From assembly GCA_945875845.1 (NCBI GenBank), contig CAMCMB010000001.1, positions 216,108 through 280,107 of the forward strand: DNA of 64,000 nucleotides, given 5' to 3'. The notes beneath the pieces were generated by a model. That model was not told the DNA's origin. It saw only the letters and a program-made list of their open reading frames with translations, and ran no database searches. The translations under genes were made by a program, and so were the position numbers. This stretch comes from Pirellula staleyi DSM 6068. GTDB taxonomy: Bacteria > Planctomycetota > Planctomycetia > Pirellulales > Pirellulaceae. Positions 1-9,171 of the stretch are shown one piece after another; position 1 is the first letter of the stretch, and each line of letters begins with the position of its first letter.

Positions 1-2508
1 GAGCGACTGTTCGGATTAACGAACAGCGAAGGGAACCATGGCGAAGACGTCAAGGAGTATTACTTCTACCTCGATAGCACGCCAACGCATTCCTACATGA
101 AGTACTTGTACAAGTATCCGCAGGCGGCCTACCCCTACGCTGACTTACTGGAGACGAACCGCAAGCGCAACCGACACGACATGGAGTATGAGCTCCTCGA
201 CACGGGCGTTTTCAAGGAGGACCGTTACTTCGATGTCTTCGTGGAATATGCCAAGGGTGGTGCTGAGGACATCTTGGTCAAGATCACTGCGACGAACCGA
301 GGACCAGAGGCGGCTGAGTTGCATCTTCTGCCAACCATGTGGTTCCGTAACGACTGGTCGCGATGGATCGCCGAATCGAATCGAGCCGCACACAAACCAA
401 TCCTAAAACAAATGACATCCGCTTCGGGTACGCGCGCTGTCGCGGCCACGCATTCGTTGCTGGGTGAATTTACACTTTTCTGCGATAGCGAAGTACCGTT
501 GCTATTCACCGAGAACGAAACCAATCATGAGCGGCTTTTCCCCGGACAAAATCAAAAGAACGAAAGTCTTCATGTCAAGGATGGAATCAACGACTGCGTG
601 GTTCACGGCGATCAAGGTGCGGTGAACCCCGAAAAGCAGGGGACTAAGGTTGCAGCGTATTACAAGTTCAACGTCGGCGCCGGTCAAACCGAAGTCATTC
701 GGCTGCGGCTATCTAAAACCTCTGCAGACCAAAAGGGCAAACCCTTCGGTAAAAAATTTGATGAAGTCTTCGCCAACAGACTTCGAGAAGCTGATGAGTT
801 TTATAAATCAGTCACGCCACCATCGGTGAGTGCGGATGCGGCCAACGTCATGCGTCAGGCCCTGTCTGGCATGCTTTGGAGTAAACAGTTTTTCTTCTTC
901 GATGGTGATAATTGGCTGGACGAACACAATTCAAACCCCCTCCATTCCGGTTATCACAACTCCCGGAACTCGGAATGGTTCCATATGTTGAATAAGGACA
1001 TCATCTCGATACCCGACAAGTGGGAATACCCTTGGTACGCGGCATGGGATCTTGCCTTCCACACGATCGCTCTCTCGATCGTTGATCCTGATTTCGCGAA
1101 AGATCAGTTAAAGCTCATGCTCAACAACGTCTACCTTCACCCAAGCGGCCAGATGCCTGCTTATGAATGGAACTTCAGCGACGTGAACCCTCCGGTACAT
1201 GCCTTTGCGACGTTGTTCCTGCACCGCACCGAGCAGGCACAAGGCGGCGAGACGGATCTCGATTTCCTCCGGCAGACGTTCAACAAACTACTCTTAAATT
1301 TTACTTGGTGGGTGAACCGCAAGGACCGCTTCGGCAAGAACGTGTTCGAAGGGGGCTTTCTTGGTCTCGACAACATCAGTGTTTTCGACCGCAGCGCCCC
1401 GCTGCCTACTGGAGGGAACCTCGAACAGGCGGATGGCACAGCTTGGATGGCGTTATTTAGCCAAAACATGCTGGAACTCGCCATCGAACTTGCCGCCCAA
1501 GACTCCAACTATCAGGAAATGGTGGTGAAGTTTATTGAGCATTTCTATTACATCGCGGCGGCCATGAACCGTAACGGGCAAGAGGGCATGTGGGACGAGG
1601 AGGACGGCTTCTACTATGACCTGCTGCGACTGCCCGACGGTAGCGCCCAGAGGCTCAAGGTGCGTTCCATGGTGGGACTGCTGCCGCTGTGCGCTACCAC
1701 CGTCATCGAGAGGTGGCAGAGGGAGAATATGCCGCATGCGATGAATTCAATGCTAAATCGCCTGACCCGTATACCGGAACTAAAGGATACGATGCATCCT
1801 ACGGGCCCAGGCCACTATGGTGTGGACGATCGCGGCATCTTGGCCATGGTTAACCAAGAAAGGTTGCGACGCATTCTGACAAAGATGCTCGACGAAAACG
1901 AGTTTCTTAGCCCTTACGGTATTCGATCACTATCGAAATTCCACGAGCAACATCCATTCGTCTTCCACGTGCAAGGCCAGGAGTATCGGGTTGACTACCT
2001 TCCGGCCGAGTCGGACAGCGGCATGTTCGGTGGCAACTCCAACTGGCGTGGCCCGATCTGGATGCCAGTAAATACCATGATCATCCGAGCCCTCTTGAAT
2101 TTCCATATGTACTACGGTGACAACTTCAAGATCGAATGCCCAACTGGTTCGGGAAAGATGATGAACTTATTCGAGGTCTCTCAAGAGATCGCGGATCGAC
2201 TTAGCCAAATTTTTTTGCTGGACGGACACGGCAAACGACCAGTCTACGGTGGAGCCGACAAGTTTCAAAACGATCCAAACTGGCATGACCACATCCTGTT
2301 TTACGAATACTTCCACGGCGACAACGGCGCAGGTCTGGGGGCAAGTCATCAGACCGGTTGGACGGGATTAGTAGCCAAGTTCATCCAGCTCTATGGCACC
2401 CTGGATGCGAAGCAAGCTCTGGAAGGTGGCAAGATGGCGGGTTTTAAAACGCATTACGAGCCCAAAGAGGTAAATTCTACACACTTCGAATCCGCACTTA
2501 TAGAATAG
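1..2508 (+). CDS. GH63-like (MGH1-type) glucosidase, 5' truncated by the window edge
   Basis: The reading frame is open from base 1, and its first residues (ERLFGLTNSEGNHGEDV) run straight into the later ATG at 97, so the true start lies upstream and the ATG at 97 is internal; 835 residues are visible. The protein resembles bacterial relatives of mannosyl-oligosaccharide glucosidase, an (alpha/alpha)6 toroid that hydrolyses glucosidic bonds with an acid/base pair. Family-like stretches are EYPWYAAWDLAFHT (about residues 340-355), GGFLGLDNISVFDRS and FGGNSNWRGPIWMPVN towards the C-terminus. No signal peptide can be judged because the N-terminus is missing. The next gene starts 16 bp downstream on the same strand and may be co-transcribed. 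The family call is fairly firm; the substrate (alpha-glucoside, trehalose-like or glucosylglycerate-like) is not known. Confidence 0.85.
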   Translation, partial: ERLFGLTNSEGNHGEDVKEYYFYLDSTPTHSYMKYLYKYPQAAYPYADLLETNRKRNRHDMEYELLDTGVFKEDRYFDVFVEYAKGGAEDILVKITATNRGPEAAELHLLPTMWFRNDWSRWIAESNRAAHKPILKQMTSASGTRAVAATHSLLGEFTLFCDSEVPLLFTENETNHERLFPGQNQKNESLHVKDGINDCVVHGDQGAVNPEKQGTKVAAYYKFNVGAGQTEVIRLRLSKTSADQKGKPFGKKFDEVFANRLREADEFYKSVTPPSVSADAANVMRQALSGMLWSKQFFFFDGDNWLDEHNSNPLHSGYHNSRNSEWFHMLNKDIISIPDKWEYPWYAAWDLAFHTIALSIVDPDFAKDQLKLMLNNVYLHPSGQMPAYEWNFSDVNPPVHAFATLFLHRTEQAQGGETDLDFLRQTFNKLLLNFTWWVNRKDRFGKNVFEGGFLGLDNISVFDRSAPLPTGGNLEQADGTAWMALFSQNMLELAIELAAQDSNYQEMVVKFIEHFYYIAAAMNRNGQEGMWDEEDGFYYDLLRLPDGSAQRLKVRSMVGLLPLCATTVIERWQRENMPHAMNSMLNRLTRIPELKDTMHPTGPGHYGVDDRGILAMVNQERLRRILTKMLDENEFLSPYGIRSLSKFHEQHPFVFHVQGQEYRVDYLPAESDSGMFGGNSNWRGPIWMPVNTMIIRALLNFHMYYGDNFKIECPTGSGKMMNLFEVSQEIADRLSQIFLLDGHGKRPVYGGADKFQNDPNWHDHILFYEYFHGDNGAGLGASHQTGWTGLVAKFIQLYGTLDAKQALEGGKMAGFKTHYEPKEVNSTHFESALIE

Positions 2509-2524
2509 CGCAAATGGAGTCTCT

Positions 2525-3310
2525 ATGGATATCGAGCCGCTCGATCACATACCACTTTGGTGCTTCTTTGTCGTCGTAATCGTTCTTTCGATCTTGACAG
2601 TGGAGTTTGGGTATCGCTTTGGAAGATGGCGACTTGCTCACAAATCCAAAGAACAGGAAACACCCGTGGCGGCGATGGTCGCGTCTATCCTAGGCTTGCT
2701 GGCGTTCATACTCGCGTTCACCTTCAGCATGGCGGCAAGCAGATTTGATGCACGCCGCCAAGTCGTACTTGAAGAAGCCAACTCGATCGGAACAACTTAT
2801 CTACGGAGTCAACTATTGCCTGAACCCCAGCGTTCGGAGATCGCTAAACGGCTTCGCGAGTACACAGCGAATCGTGTGCAACCTCTCAACATAGGCATGA
2901 TGAAGAAGTTGATGGAGCAGTCGGATGAATTGCTAAAGCAAATCTGGTCGCAAGCCGTGATGGCTGCCGACAAGGATCCAAGGTCCATTACGACAGGTCT
3001 GTTTTTGCAGTCGCTGAATGAAACGATCGATATTCATTCCAAGCGTGTGTTCATCGGGCTTCGTAATCGAATCCCATTGAGCATCTGGATAGCACTCTTC
3101 AGCCTCACGCTACTGGGCATGATGTCGATTGGATATCAAGCCGGGCTTTCCGGAACACAACGCTCGCCCGAGATCCTCATTATGACGCTCGCCTTTACTC
3201 TAGTGCTCTACTTGATTGTCGACCTCGATCGTGGGCAAGAAGGCTTTCTAAAAGTAAGCCAACAGGCAATGATCGATGTGTTGAAAACCATGGAAAACAG
3301 CAAGCCTTAA
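2525..3310 (+). CDS. DUF4239 / bestrophin-like membrane protein
   Basis: This 261-residue membrane protein has two N-terminal hydrophobic segments (about residues 10-30 and 45-68), a soluble helical middle and two more near residues 180-225. The stretch after the second segment, FSMAASRFDARRQVVLEEAN, with the following residues IGTTYLRSQLLPE, is typical of the DUF4239 family, whose members are bestrophin-like inner-membrane proteins of unknown role. It begins 16 bp after the glucosidase stop with a purine-rich GGAG upstream, so a shared transcript is likely. No ligand or channel function can be deduced from the sequence. Confidence 0.8.
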   Translation: MDIEPLDHIPLWCFFVVVIVLSILTVEFGYRFGRWRLAHKSKEQETPVAAMVASILGLLAFILAFTFSMAASRFDARRQVVLEEANSIGTTYLRSQLLPEPQRSEIAKRLREYTANRVQPLNIGMMKKLMEQSDELLKQIWSQAVMAADKDPRSITTGLFLQSLNETIDIHSKRVFIGLRNRIPLSIWIALFSLTLLGMMSIGYQAGLSGTQRSPEILIMTLAFTLVLYLIVDLDRGQEGFLKVSQQAMIDVLKTMENSKP

Positions 3311-3638
3311 AGAAACACAACGTAGATCTCATCACTTGTTGATCCTATTCCTCACAAGAACTCATCGCTGGAAAACATCACCGATTGGCAATCTGCCAAG
3401 TCGCTCAACGGTACGACCTACCGGTGCGGTCCGCGATCGGTCGTCATGCTCTTTGTCGAGAACCACTAGCCACTCGACGCAAGTACACATCGCCGGTCTG
3501 GTAAAGACTGTGACGTTAGGAAACAGAAACAAGAGGCGGCAGAGGCATCCGAGATGTTTTTCTCTGTGTCCTCAGTTTTTTACTGTATATTCTCGGTCCG
3601 TTTTTGACAGCAAGTAACCACATGAAAGGCAAAAAAAG
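3311..3638. other. gene-free spacer before the sulfatase
   Basis: I see no credible gene here. Open frames are short and lack family similarity. The last 60 bases are A/T-rich, with a TTGACA-like hexamer at about 3605 and a purine-rich GAAAGG stretch just before the sulfatase ATG, so the promoter and ribosome binding site are probably within the final 100 bases. The spacer also marks the step from ordinary to G+C-rich sequence. Confidence 0.4.
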
Positions 3639-6080
3639 ATGAAGACAAAAGCCATACTGGCCGCTCTCAGCCTTGCGCTGGGCGCAGCTTTCACCCCACA
3701 AGGCATAACGCAGACTCGTGAGGTCGACCTCAACCGCGCGCATCTGCCGATGCCCAACACGACTCGTCCAAGGTCGATCGTCTATGACGCGAAGAATCCG
3801 GATTCCAAGAATCCGCCCATCAACCAACTGCGTCCGCCGAAGGGCGCGCCCAACGTGCTGGTCATCCTCGTGGATGATGCGGGGTTCGGGTCCACCAGCA
3901 CTTATGGAGGCCCCTGCCAGACGCCAACCCTCGAGAAACTGGCGGCTGGCGGTCTGAAGTACAATCGTTTCCACACGACCGCCATCTGCTCGCCGACCCG
4001 TCAGGCGTTGCTTACCGGGCGCAACCACCATTCCGTCGGCATGGCCGGCATCACCGAGATTGCGACCGGGGCGCCGGGGTACAGCTCGGTTCGGCCCAAC
4101 TCCATGGCGCCCCTGGCCATGACGCTCAAACTCAATGGCTACGCTACCGCACAGTTTGGAAAGAACCACGAGGTCCCCGTCTGGGAGACCAGCCCCATCG
4201 GCCCCTTTGACGCGTGGCCGACCGGCGGCGGCGGCTTCGAGTATTTCTACGGCTTCCTCGGCGGAGAGGCGAACCAGTGGTATCCGACGCTCTACGAGGG
4301 CACCACGCCGGTAGAAAACAAGAAGACTCCCGAGCAGGGCTACCACCTCATGACGGACATGACCGACAAGACCATCAAGTGGATTGCACAACAGAAGCTG
4401 CTGGCGCCAGACAAACCGTTCTTCATCTACTACGCGCCCGGCGCCACTCATGCACCCCACCATGTCGCGAAAGAATGGGCCGACAAATACAAGGGCAAGT
4501 TCGATCAGGGCTGGGACAAAGTGCGCGAGGAGACCTTTTCCCGGCAAAAAAAACTTGGGGTCGTTCCGGCAGACTGCCAGCTCACCGCGCGCCCAAAGGA
4601 AGTGCCGGCATGGGACACGATGCCTGAAGCATTCAAGCCTGCGCTGCGTCGCGAGATGGAGGTGTATGCGGGCTACATGGAATTCACAGACCACAACGTG
4701 GGCCGCGTCGTGGACACGCTGGAGAAACTGAACATCCTCGACGACACGCTCATTTACTACATCGTCGGCGACAACGGTGCCTCGGCTGAGGGTGGCATCA
4801 ACGGGAGCTTCAACGAGATGAGCTACTTCAATGGCTTGCAAGGCCTGGAGACGGCCGAATACCTTACGGCGCGGATCGACAAGCTCGGCGGGCCGGAATC
4901 CTACAACCACTACGCCGTCGCTTGGGCGCACGCCATGAACACGCCTTTCCAGTGGACCAAGCAGGTCGCCTCCCATTGGGGCGGCACGCGCAATGCCACC
5001 GTCGTCCACTGGCCCAACGGCATCAAGGCCAAGGGCGAACTTCGCACGCAATTCACCCATGTGATTGACGTGGCCCCGACCATCCTCGAGGCAGCCCATC
5101 TCCCGCAGCCTCAGTCGGTGAATGGCATTCAGCAGGATCGCATCGAGGGCACCAGCATGCTCTACACGTTCGATAACGCCAAAGCTGCCGAGCAGCACGA
5201 CGTGCAATACTTCGAGATCATGGGCAACCGCGGCATCTACTACAAAGGCTGGTCCGCGGTCACGAAGCACTACACGCCCTGGCTCAACGCGCCGAGGCCG
5301 GCATTCGACGATGATGTTTGGGAGCTCTACGACGGCAGTAAGGATTGGAGCCAGGCAAACGACCTCGCCAAGCAGATGCCGGAGAAGCTCCACGAGCTGC
5401 AGCGCCAATGGCTGATCGAGGCCGCGCAGTACAAGGTGCTGCCGCTGGACGACCGGCTCTTCGAGAAGCTCAACCCGGATCTCGCCGGCCGGCCAGTTCT
5501 AATCCAGGGCAAGACTCAGCTCCTCGTCGGAGGCATGGGACGCCTCTCGGAAAACTGCGTCCTCAACATTAAGAACAAATCCCACTCCATCACCGCGGAA
5601 ATCGTCGTGCCAGAGAACGGCGCAGAAGGAGTCATCATCTGTCAGGGTGCCAACATAGGCGGGTGGACCCTGTATGCCCACAGGGGCAAGCTCAAGTATT
5701 GCTACAACTGGGGCGGTTTCAAAAACTTCATGGTCGAGGCCAAGGATCCTCTCCCGGCAGGCCAGCACCAAGTCCGCATGGAGTTCGCCTATGCTGGCGG
5801 CGGTCTCGGCAAGGGTGGCAAGGTGACGCTTTACACCGACGGCAAGAAGGTCGGCGAGGGGAACGTCGAGGCGACACTGGCGACGATCTTCTCCGCCGAT
5901 GACGGCACGGATGTCGGTGAGGATTCCGGCGCGGCGATTTCGCCGGACTACGGCACGGTCGGCAACCACTTCAACGGCGAGGTCAAGGGCGTGCAGCTCT
6001 CGATCACGGATGACCCAAACAACTCGGATCACCTGGTCAAGCCCGAGGACGCCATCCGTGCTGCGATGGGCCGGCAGTAA
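3639..6080 (+). CDS. arylsulfatase (S1_4-like), exported
   Basis: This 813-residue sulfatase hydrolyses sulfate esters. It has a signal peptide (about residues 1-25), the metal-binding VILVDDAGFG (Asp79 and Asp80), the formylglycine motif CSPTR with Cys117, the GRNHHS segment after it, and the late metal-site VGDNG. Cys117 must be converted by a formylglycine-generating enzyme, which is not in this window. The C-terminal 200 residues form an extra domain. The overall pattern (HHS after the motif, FGKNHEVPVWETSPIGPFD) matches the long proteobacterial-type arylsulfatases of subfamily S1_4. Codon use is strongly G/C at third positions, unlike its neighbours; this even creates a long open frame on the opposite strand. 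It lies at the edge of the repeat-rich accessory region, so recent acquisition is plausible. The natural substrate is unknown. Confidence 0.93.
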   Translation: MKTKAILAALSLALGAAFTPQGITQTREVDLNRAHLPMPNTTRPRSIVYDAKNPDSKNPPINQLRPPKGAPNVLVILVDDAGFGSTSTYGGPCQTPTLEKLAAGGLKYNRFHTTAICSPTRQALLTGRNHHSVGMAGITEIATGAPGYSSVRPNSMAPLAMTLKLNGYATAQFGKNHEVPVWETSPIGPFDAWPTGGGGFEYFYGFLGGEANQWYPTLYEGTTPVENKKTPEQGYHLMTDMTDKTIKWIAQQKLLAPDKPFFIYYAPGATHAPHHVAKEWADKYKGKFDQGWDKVREETFSRQKKLGVVPADCQLTARPKEVPAWDTMPEAFKPALRREMEVYAGYMEFTDHNVGRVVDTLEKLNILDDTLIYYIVGDNGASAEGGINGSFNEMSYFNGLQGLETAEYLTARIDKLGGPESYNHYAVAWAHAMNTPFQWTKQVASHWGGTRNATVVHWPNGIKAKGELRTQFTHVIDVAPTILEAAHLPQPQSVNGIQQDRIEGTSMLYTFDNAKAAEQHDVQYFEIMGNRGIYYKGWSAVTKHYTPWLNAPRPAFDDDVWELYDGSKDWSQANDLAKQMPEKLHELQRQWLIEAAQYKVLPLDDRLFEKLNPDLAGRPVLIQGKTQLLVGGMGRLSENCVLNIKNKSHSITAEIVVPENGAEGVIICQGANIGGWTLYAHRGKLKYCYNWGGFKNFMVEAKDPLPAGQHQVRMEFAYAGGGLGKGGKVTLYTDGKKVGEGNVEATLATIFSADDGTDVGEDSGAAISPDYGTVGNHFNGEVKGVQLSITDDPNNSDHLVKPEDAIRAAMGRQ

Positions 6081-6088
6081 ATGCCAAA

Positions 6089-6326
6089 GACTCCGTTCGG
6101 TAGCGGACGTCAGGCGTCATCAACCGGTACAAACGCCATGAAGGTCCACTGGTAGAAAGTCAGAAAGTGCATGTTGAAGCGGTTGCGAAGCAGCCCTTGC
6201 CATTGCTAGACTTGAGTCTCGTAGTCACGAGCCGATCAAATCCGCATTGCTCAGACACGGCAAATCGGCACAGTTCAACGGGTAAATCGATTGTTCCACT
6301 ACAGGTGGGATAGATTACTATTCGTT
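6089..6326 (+). repeat. 238-bp direct repeat, copy 1
   Basis: The segment from GACTCCGTTCGG to GATTACTATTCGTT recurs at 12090-12326 with scattered substitutions. It begins 9 bp after the sulfatase stop. It carries stops in all useful frames, so it is probably non-coding. The two copies bracket 5.8 kb of accessory DNA. In both copies the end of the repeat sits just before a gene start (24 bp here, 12 bp in copy 2). Confidence 0.85.
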
Positions 6327-6349
6327 ATGCACTACACACGAAAGGGATC

Positions 6350-6586
6350 ATGATTTGGATATTTCACGCAACGTCAATTTTTATTTTCTTCTTGGCATTA
6401 AGCATGCTCGAACCCAACAAGGTTGGTTGGGCCGATGACCAGAAGCCAGATGCCAAGCCATACCAGCGTACATGGCGTATGGTCGCCGTGACTGTAGACG
6501 GCAAAGACCATCTGGATTCGCGTAAAGTAGCTAGCAAGTGAACGGCGATAATTACGCTGCGTCATTGCGTTCTTCCTCGATTAAAT
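6350..6586 (+). pseudogene. remnant of a TIGR03067-domain protein, frameshifted
   Basis: The first frame gives a signal-peptide-like start followed by QRTWRMVAVTVDGKDH, which matches the opening of the planctomycete domain TIGR03067 (typically QGTWxVVSVxxDGKxx). It stops at 6541. The expected continuation, VNGDNYAASL, is present in another frame from 6538, so an indel has split the gene. The rest of the domain (normally about 100 residues) is missing before the next gene at 6605. The family link is from memory of the motif; the frameshift is visible. Confidence 0.5.
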
Positions 6587-6604
6587 TTTTATCCGGAGTT
6601 CAAT

Positions 6605-7081
6605 ATGCAAGCTTCCATATGGCTGATGCTCTTATTCGTTGCCATCTCTGGCGCCGTTGGCGGTGCCGTAAATGCGTTGATGACAGACAACGGCTTCCTG
6701 TTGCCAAAGGCAGACCAAGCAACTAGCGGTAGTACTATTTTGAGACCAGGCTACCTTGGCAACGTCTTGATAGGGTCAGTGGCGTCTGTGATCTCCTGGG
6801 GTCTGTACGGTCCTTTGAGTTCCTTTTTTGTTGCCGGAACTGCCGAAGCTCTCAAGGCTAATGCGTCGCCGGAGAACGTAGGTCTATCCCTGGCTTCGCT
6901 TGTTGGTGGTTTACTGATTGGGATAGGCGGAGCCCGATGGCTATCAAGTGAAGTCGACAAAAACCTACTCCGGGCAGCCGCCGCAGAAGCCGCCGGGAAG
7001 AACTCTTCGCCAAACGCGTCTCAGCAGATTTCCATGGCTTCGCCCGCCCAGGCGTTGAACGTGGCAAGGAGTATGAAGTAG
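6605..7081 (+). CDS. small glycine-rich membrane protein, unknown function
   Basis: The 158-residue product has three likely membrane helices: residues 4-25 (IWLMLLFVAISGAVGGAVNA), about 50-70 (GYLGNVLIGSVASVISWGLY) and about 92-112 (VGLSLASLVGGLLIGIGGA). A polar Ala/Ser-rich tail follows. The start is supported by a GGAG 9 bases upstream. Glycine spacing in the helices (GAVGG, GGLLIGIGG) suggests tight helix packing. I do not recognise a family with confidence. It lies inside the repeat-bounded segment, next to degraded genes, but its own frame looks intact. Confidence 0.6.
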   Translation: MQASIWLMLLFVAISGAVGGAVNALMTDNGFLLPKADQATSGSTILRPGYLGNVLIGSVASVISWGLYGPLSSFFVAGTAEALKANASPENVGLSLASLVGGLLIGIGGARWLSSEVDKNLLRAAAAEAAGKNSSPNASQQISMASPAQALNVARSMK

Positions 7082-7137
7082 CGATAAAGAGGCCTAACCC
7101 CTCGCGCAAGCTGAGCTCCGTTCCTCACCCATACCGA

Positions 7138-7513
7138 GTGCCGACACTGTCTGTGTTGCGGGAAGGCAAAATGTCCCATTGCGCTATTGGCAAGCGATGG
7201 AATGGCTCGGCGGAGTCGAGGAACCTGAGCATGCGTAGAAACTTCAATCGCGAGAACCGGGAGACCCTTCCAGCTTCCAACGATGGCCAGCAACCATCGT
7301 CGGAACGATCAGTGAACGCTCAAGGTGGTAATGCTGATATGCACGCTGAACATGGTCACGCATGCGGAGGCTCATTCGCAAGTACCTTCCCCGTCCGAAG
7401 ATTATCCACCCTTATCCGGAAATCCGTTTTCACGATCGAGTTGCGGCAAGAGCCGTATGAGGTAATTCTTCACGCACGGATCTGTGCGGGGGATGGCCAG
7501 CAATGGCCATTCC
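7138..7513 (+). mobile_element. group II intron remnant (leader plus domains V/VI, no RT gene)
   Basis: The 5' part translates to SVLREGKMSHCAIGKRW and NRENRETLPAS, phrases I recognise from the leader region of bacterial group II introns upstream of their reverse transcriptase. At 7450-7483 a domain V-like hairpin is visible: GAGCCGT pairs with ACGGATC (one mismatch at the third pair), then TGAGG with TCTTCA around a short loop. A domain VI-like hairpin follows at 7491-7512 (ATGGCCA, GCAA loop, TGGCCAT). The roughly 1.5-kb reverse transcriptase that should lie between leader and domain V is absent, so this is a deletion derivative. The open frame across it (7138-7653) is not believed to be a protein gene. 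Confidence 0.55.
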
Positions 7514-7635
7514 GTGGGGGCAGTAACTGGAATACCTCCGACAATTGCCGTTCGGCGAACCGTAACAACAATTCGCCTGACAACCACAACGACAACATAG
7601 GCTTTCGCCCCGCCCTCCAGCTCAGTCGAGTCAAA

Positions 7636-7944
7636 TTATTTGAAATTGACTGAACCGGTTGTATTCCTGCCGCACAATTGTTGTGCGCAAATGAAGTCAT
7701 CCATTTCACGTGCTAGTAGTCCAATAAGGATCGAAAGCTCGCGAACTTTTGTATCCATTGGGGAAAGACCAATAGGGACACTGGCCGCGACCGAAGAACC
7801 AAATGAATGTGATTCGCCAAAAGACAAAAGAGCATAGTAAGGAAGATCGATCCCAAAGTTCTTGGCAAGATGCTGCGGCTCAAATAGGCAGGACCGAGTG
7901 CTCAACATGCAAACTGCAAATGGAGTAGGGGATCGATAAGCCAA
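7636..7944 (-). CDS. hypothetical ORF or gene fragment
   Basis: The 102-codon frame reads like protein (SFGSSVAASVPIGLSPMDTK, then VRELSILIGLLAREMDD), and it stays open about 11 codons upstream of its TTG without any ATG start. It may be the 3' end of a gene whose 5' end was lost when the neighbouring repeat array formed. I recognise no family. It could equally be a chance frame. Confidence 0.25.
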   Translation of the reverse strand: MAYRSPTPFAVCMLSTRSCLFEPQHLAKNFGIDLPYYALLSFGESHSFGSSVAASVPIGLSPMDTKVRELSILIGLLAREMDDFICAQQLCGRNTTGSVNFK

Positions 7945-8082
7945 CCGTCCATCCGCTTGCTCTGATGGCCTTTGCCTACGGAAAACTGCCTAAAGTCAAG
8001 ACTTGGATTCAAAGCCGAAACGAAGGTCTGATTGTGCAGTAGAGGTTGGCTCGTGCTGAAATTTTTGACCTGTCCAGCGATC

Positions 8083-8388
8083 GGTCCCAACCCCAACGAC
8101 CGCAGCGCAGCAAGCGGTCCCTGCCCCAACGACCTTGTGTCGTTGGTCAGCAAGTTTGCTAGGCTAACAACAGCCAAACCGCGAAGCGGTCCCGGCCCCC
8201 ATGTGCTCGCCACATGGGTGAGGAAAGTTCCCACGGCCCCGCGACGTGCGAAACTTGAGCGACCCACGACACAAGGTCGTGGGGGGGCTTAAAACCGCCT
8301 GAGGTCGATTGATTGTTAGCCGACCAGACTTTGCTTCTCATGACACAAGGTCATGAGGGGCGAAACCAGCCTGCTTTGCAGCTGGCTG
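8083..8388 (+). repeat. hairpin-rich tandem repeat, unit A
   Basis: The unit recurs at 8426-8764, offset by 376 bp. It holds four perfect hairpins, each with an 8-bp stem and 5-nt loop: 8126-8146 (loop CTTGT), 8198-8218 (CTCGC), 8263-8283 (ACAAG) and 8337-8357 (ACAAG). Open frames across it are by-products of its repeat structure. Confidence 0.85.
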
Positions 8389-8425
8389 AGTGGTGCTGTT
8401 GACATTCAACGCAAGCGCAGCAAGC

Positions 8426-8764
8426 GGTCCCAACCCGAACGACCGCAGCGCAGCAAGCGGTCCCTGCCCCAACGACCGCAGCGCAACAAGCGGTCCCTGC
8501 CCCAACGACCTTGCGTCGTTGGACAGCAAGTTTGGTCGGCTAACAACAGCCAAACCGCGAAGCGGTCCCGGCCCCCATGTGCTTGCCACATGGGTGAGGA
8601 AAGTTCCCACGGCCCCGCGACGTGCGAAACTTGAGCGACCCACGACACAAGGTCGTGGGGGGGCTTAAAACCGCCTGACGGCGATTGTTTGTTAGCCGAA
8701 CAGACTTTGCTTCTCATGACACAAGGTCATGAGGGGCAAAACCAGCCTGCTTCGCGGCAGGCTA
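8426..8764 (+). repeat. hairpin-rich tandem repeat, unit B, with 33-bp subrepeats
   Basis: This unit is about 90-95% like unit A and keeps all four hairpins with identical spacing. It is longer by one extra 33-bp subrepeat; GCGCARCAAGCGGTCC units begin at 8415, 8448 and 8481. Because 33 is a multiple of three, long frames with an 11-residue periodicity (KRSLPQRPQRS) arise, but these are not supported as proteins. It lies between a group II intron remnant and the helicase gene. Confidence 0.85.
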
Positions 8765-9171
8765 TTGTGATCCTGTTCTCAATCGGCATAAGAAGATGGA
8801 CGGGCACAGTATACAGGCCTTACGGACGATGATGCGATCATTCTAATCATCGTGGCATCTGCCATTTCTATCTTGACGTGAGTTCCCTCACGAGTTGACT
8901 TCGAGTGCCCCAGATGCTATACTGCTGTCGTGAGAAACCCGATGTTTCACAATCGAATGGCAGGGCATTTGCTTTTTAGACGATCTTTCGGGGCAAGCTT
9001 GACCAACAGGAATGAACAAACCCTTGGTCTCAAGCATGCGATTGACCCCAACGAACTGCCCTGGAAAAATGAACTGCTTCAATCGGGAATTGAGCGCGTC
9101 AAAGTTGTCCGCCGCCGATTGCAGTCCCTACCGGCCCAGTAATTTAGGGCCATCTTGAGAGAATTTTTTTC
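8765..9171. other. gene-free stretch before the helicase
   Basis: No gene can be supported. A 70-codon GTG-start frame (8930-9142) and an overlapping reverse frame are open, but neither resembles a known family. The last 40 bases are A/T-rich and hold the helicase ribosome binding region. Confidence 0.3.

Noticed and set aside
3516..5408. 630-codon open frame on the minus strand
   Set aside because: It is fully antisense to the arylsulfatase, has no family-like sequence, and is a by-product of strong third-position G/C bias.
7138..7653. 171-codon forward frame as a protein gene
   Set aside because: The sequence matches group II intron leader and domain V/VI features; the frame is incidental.
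8338..8717. several 90-100-codon frames in the 8.0-8.7 kb region
   Set aside because: They exist in both directions with 11-residue periodicity from 33-bp subrepeats, and are copies of one another; repeat artefacts.
8930..9142. 70-codon GTG-start frame before the helicase
   Set aside because: No family similarity and an overlapping reverse frame of similar length; not enough to call a gene.
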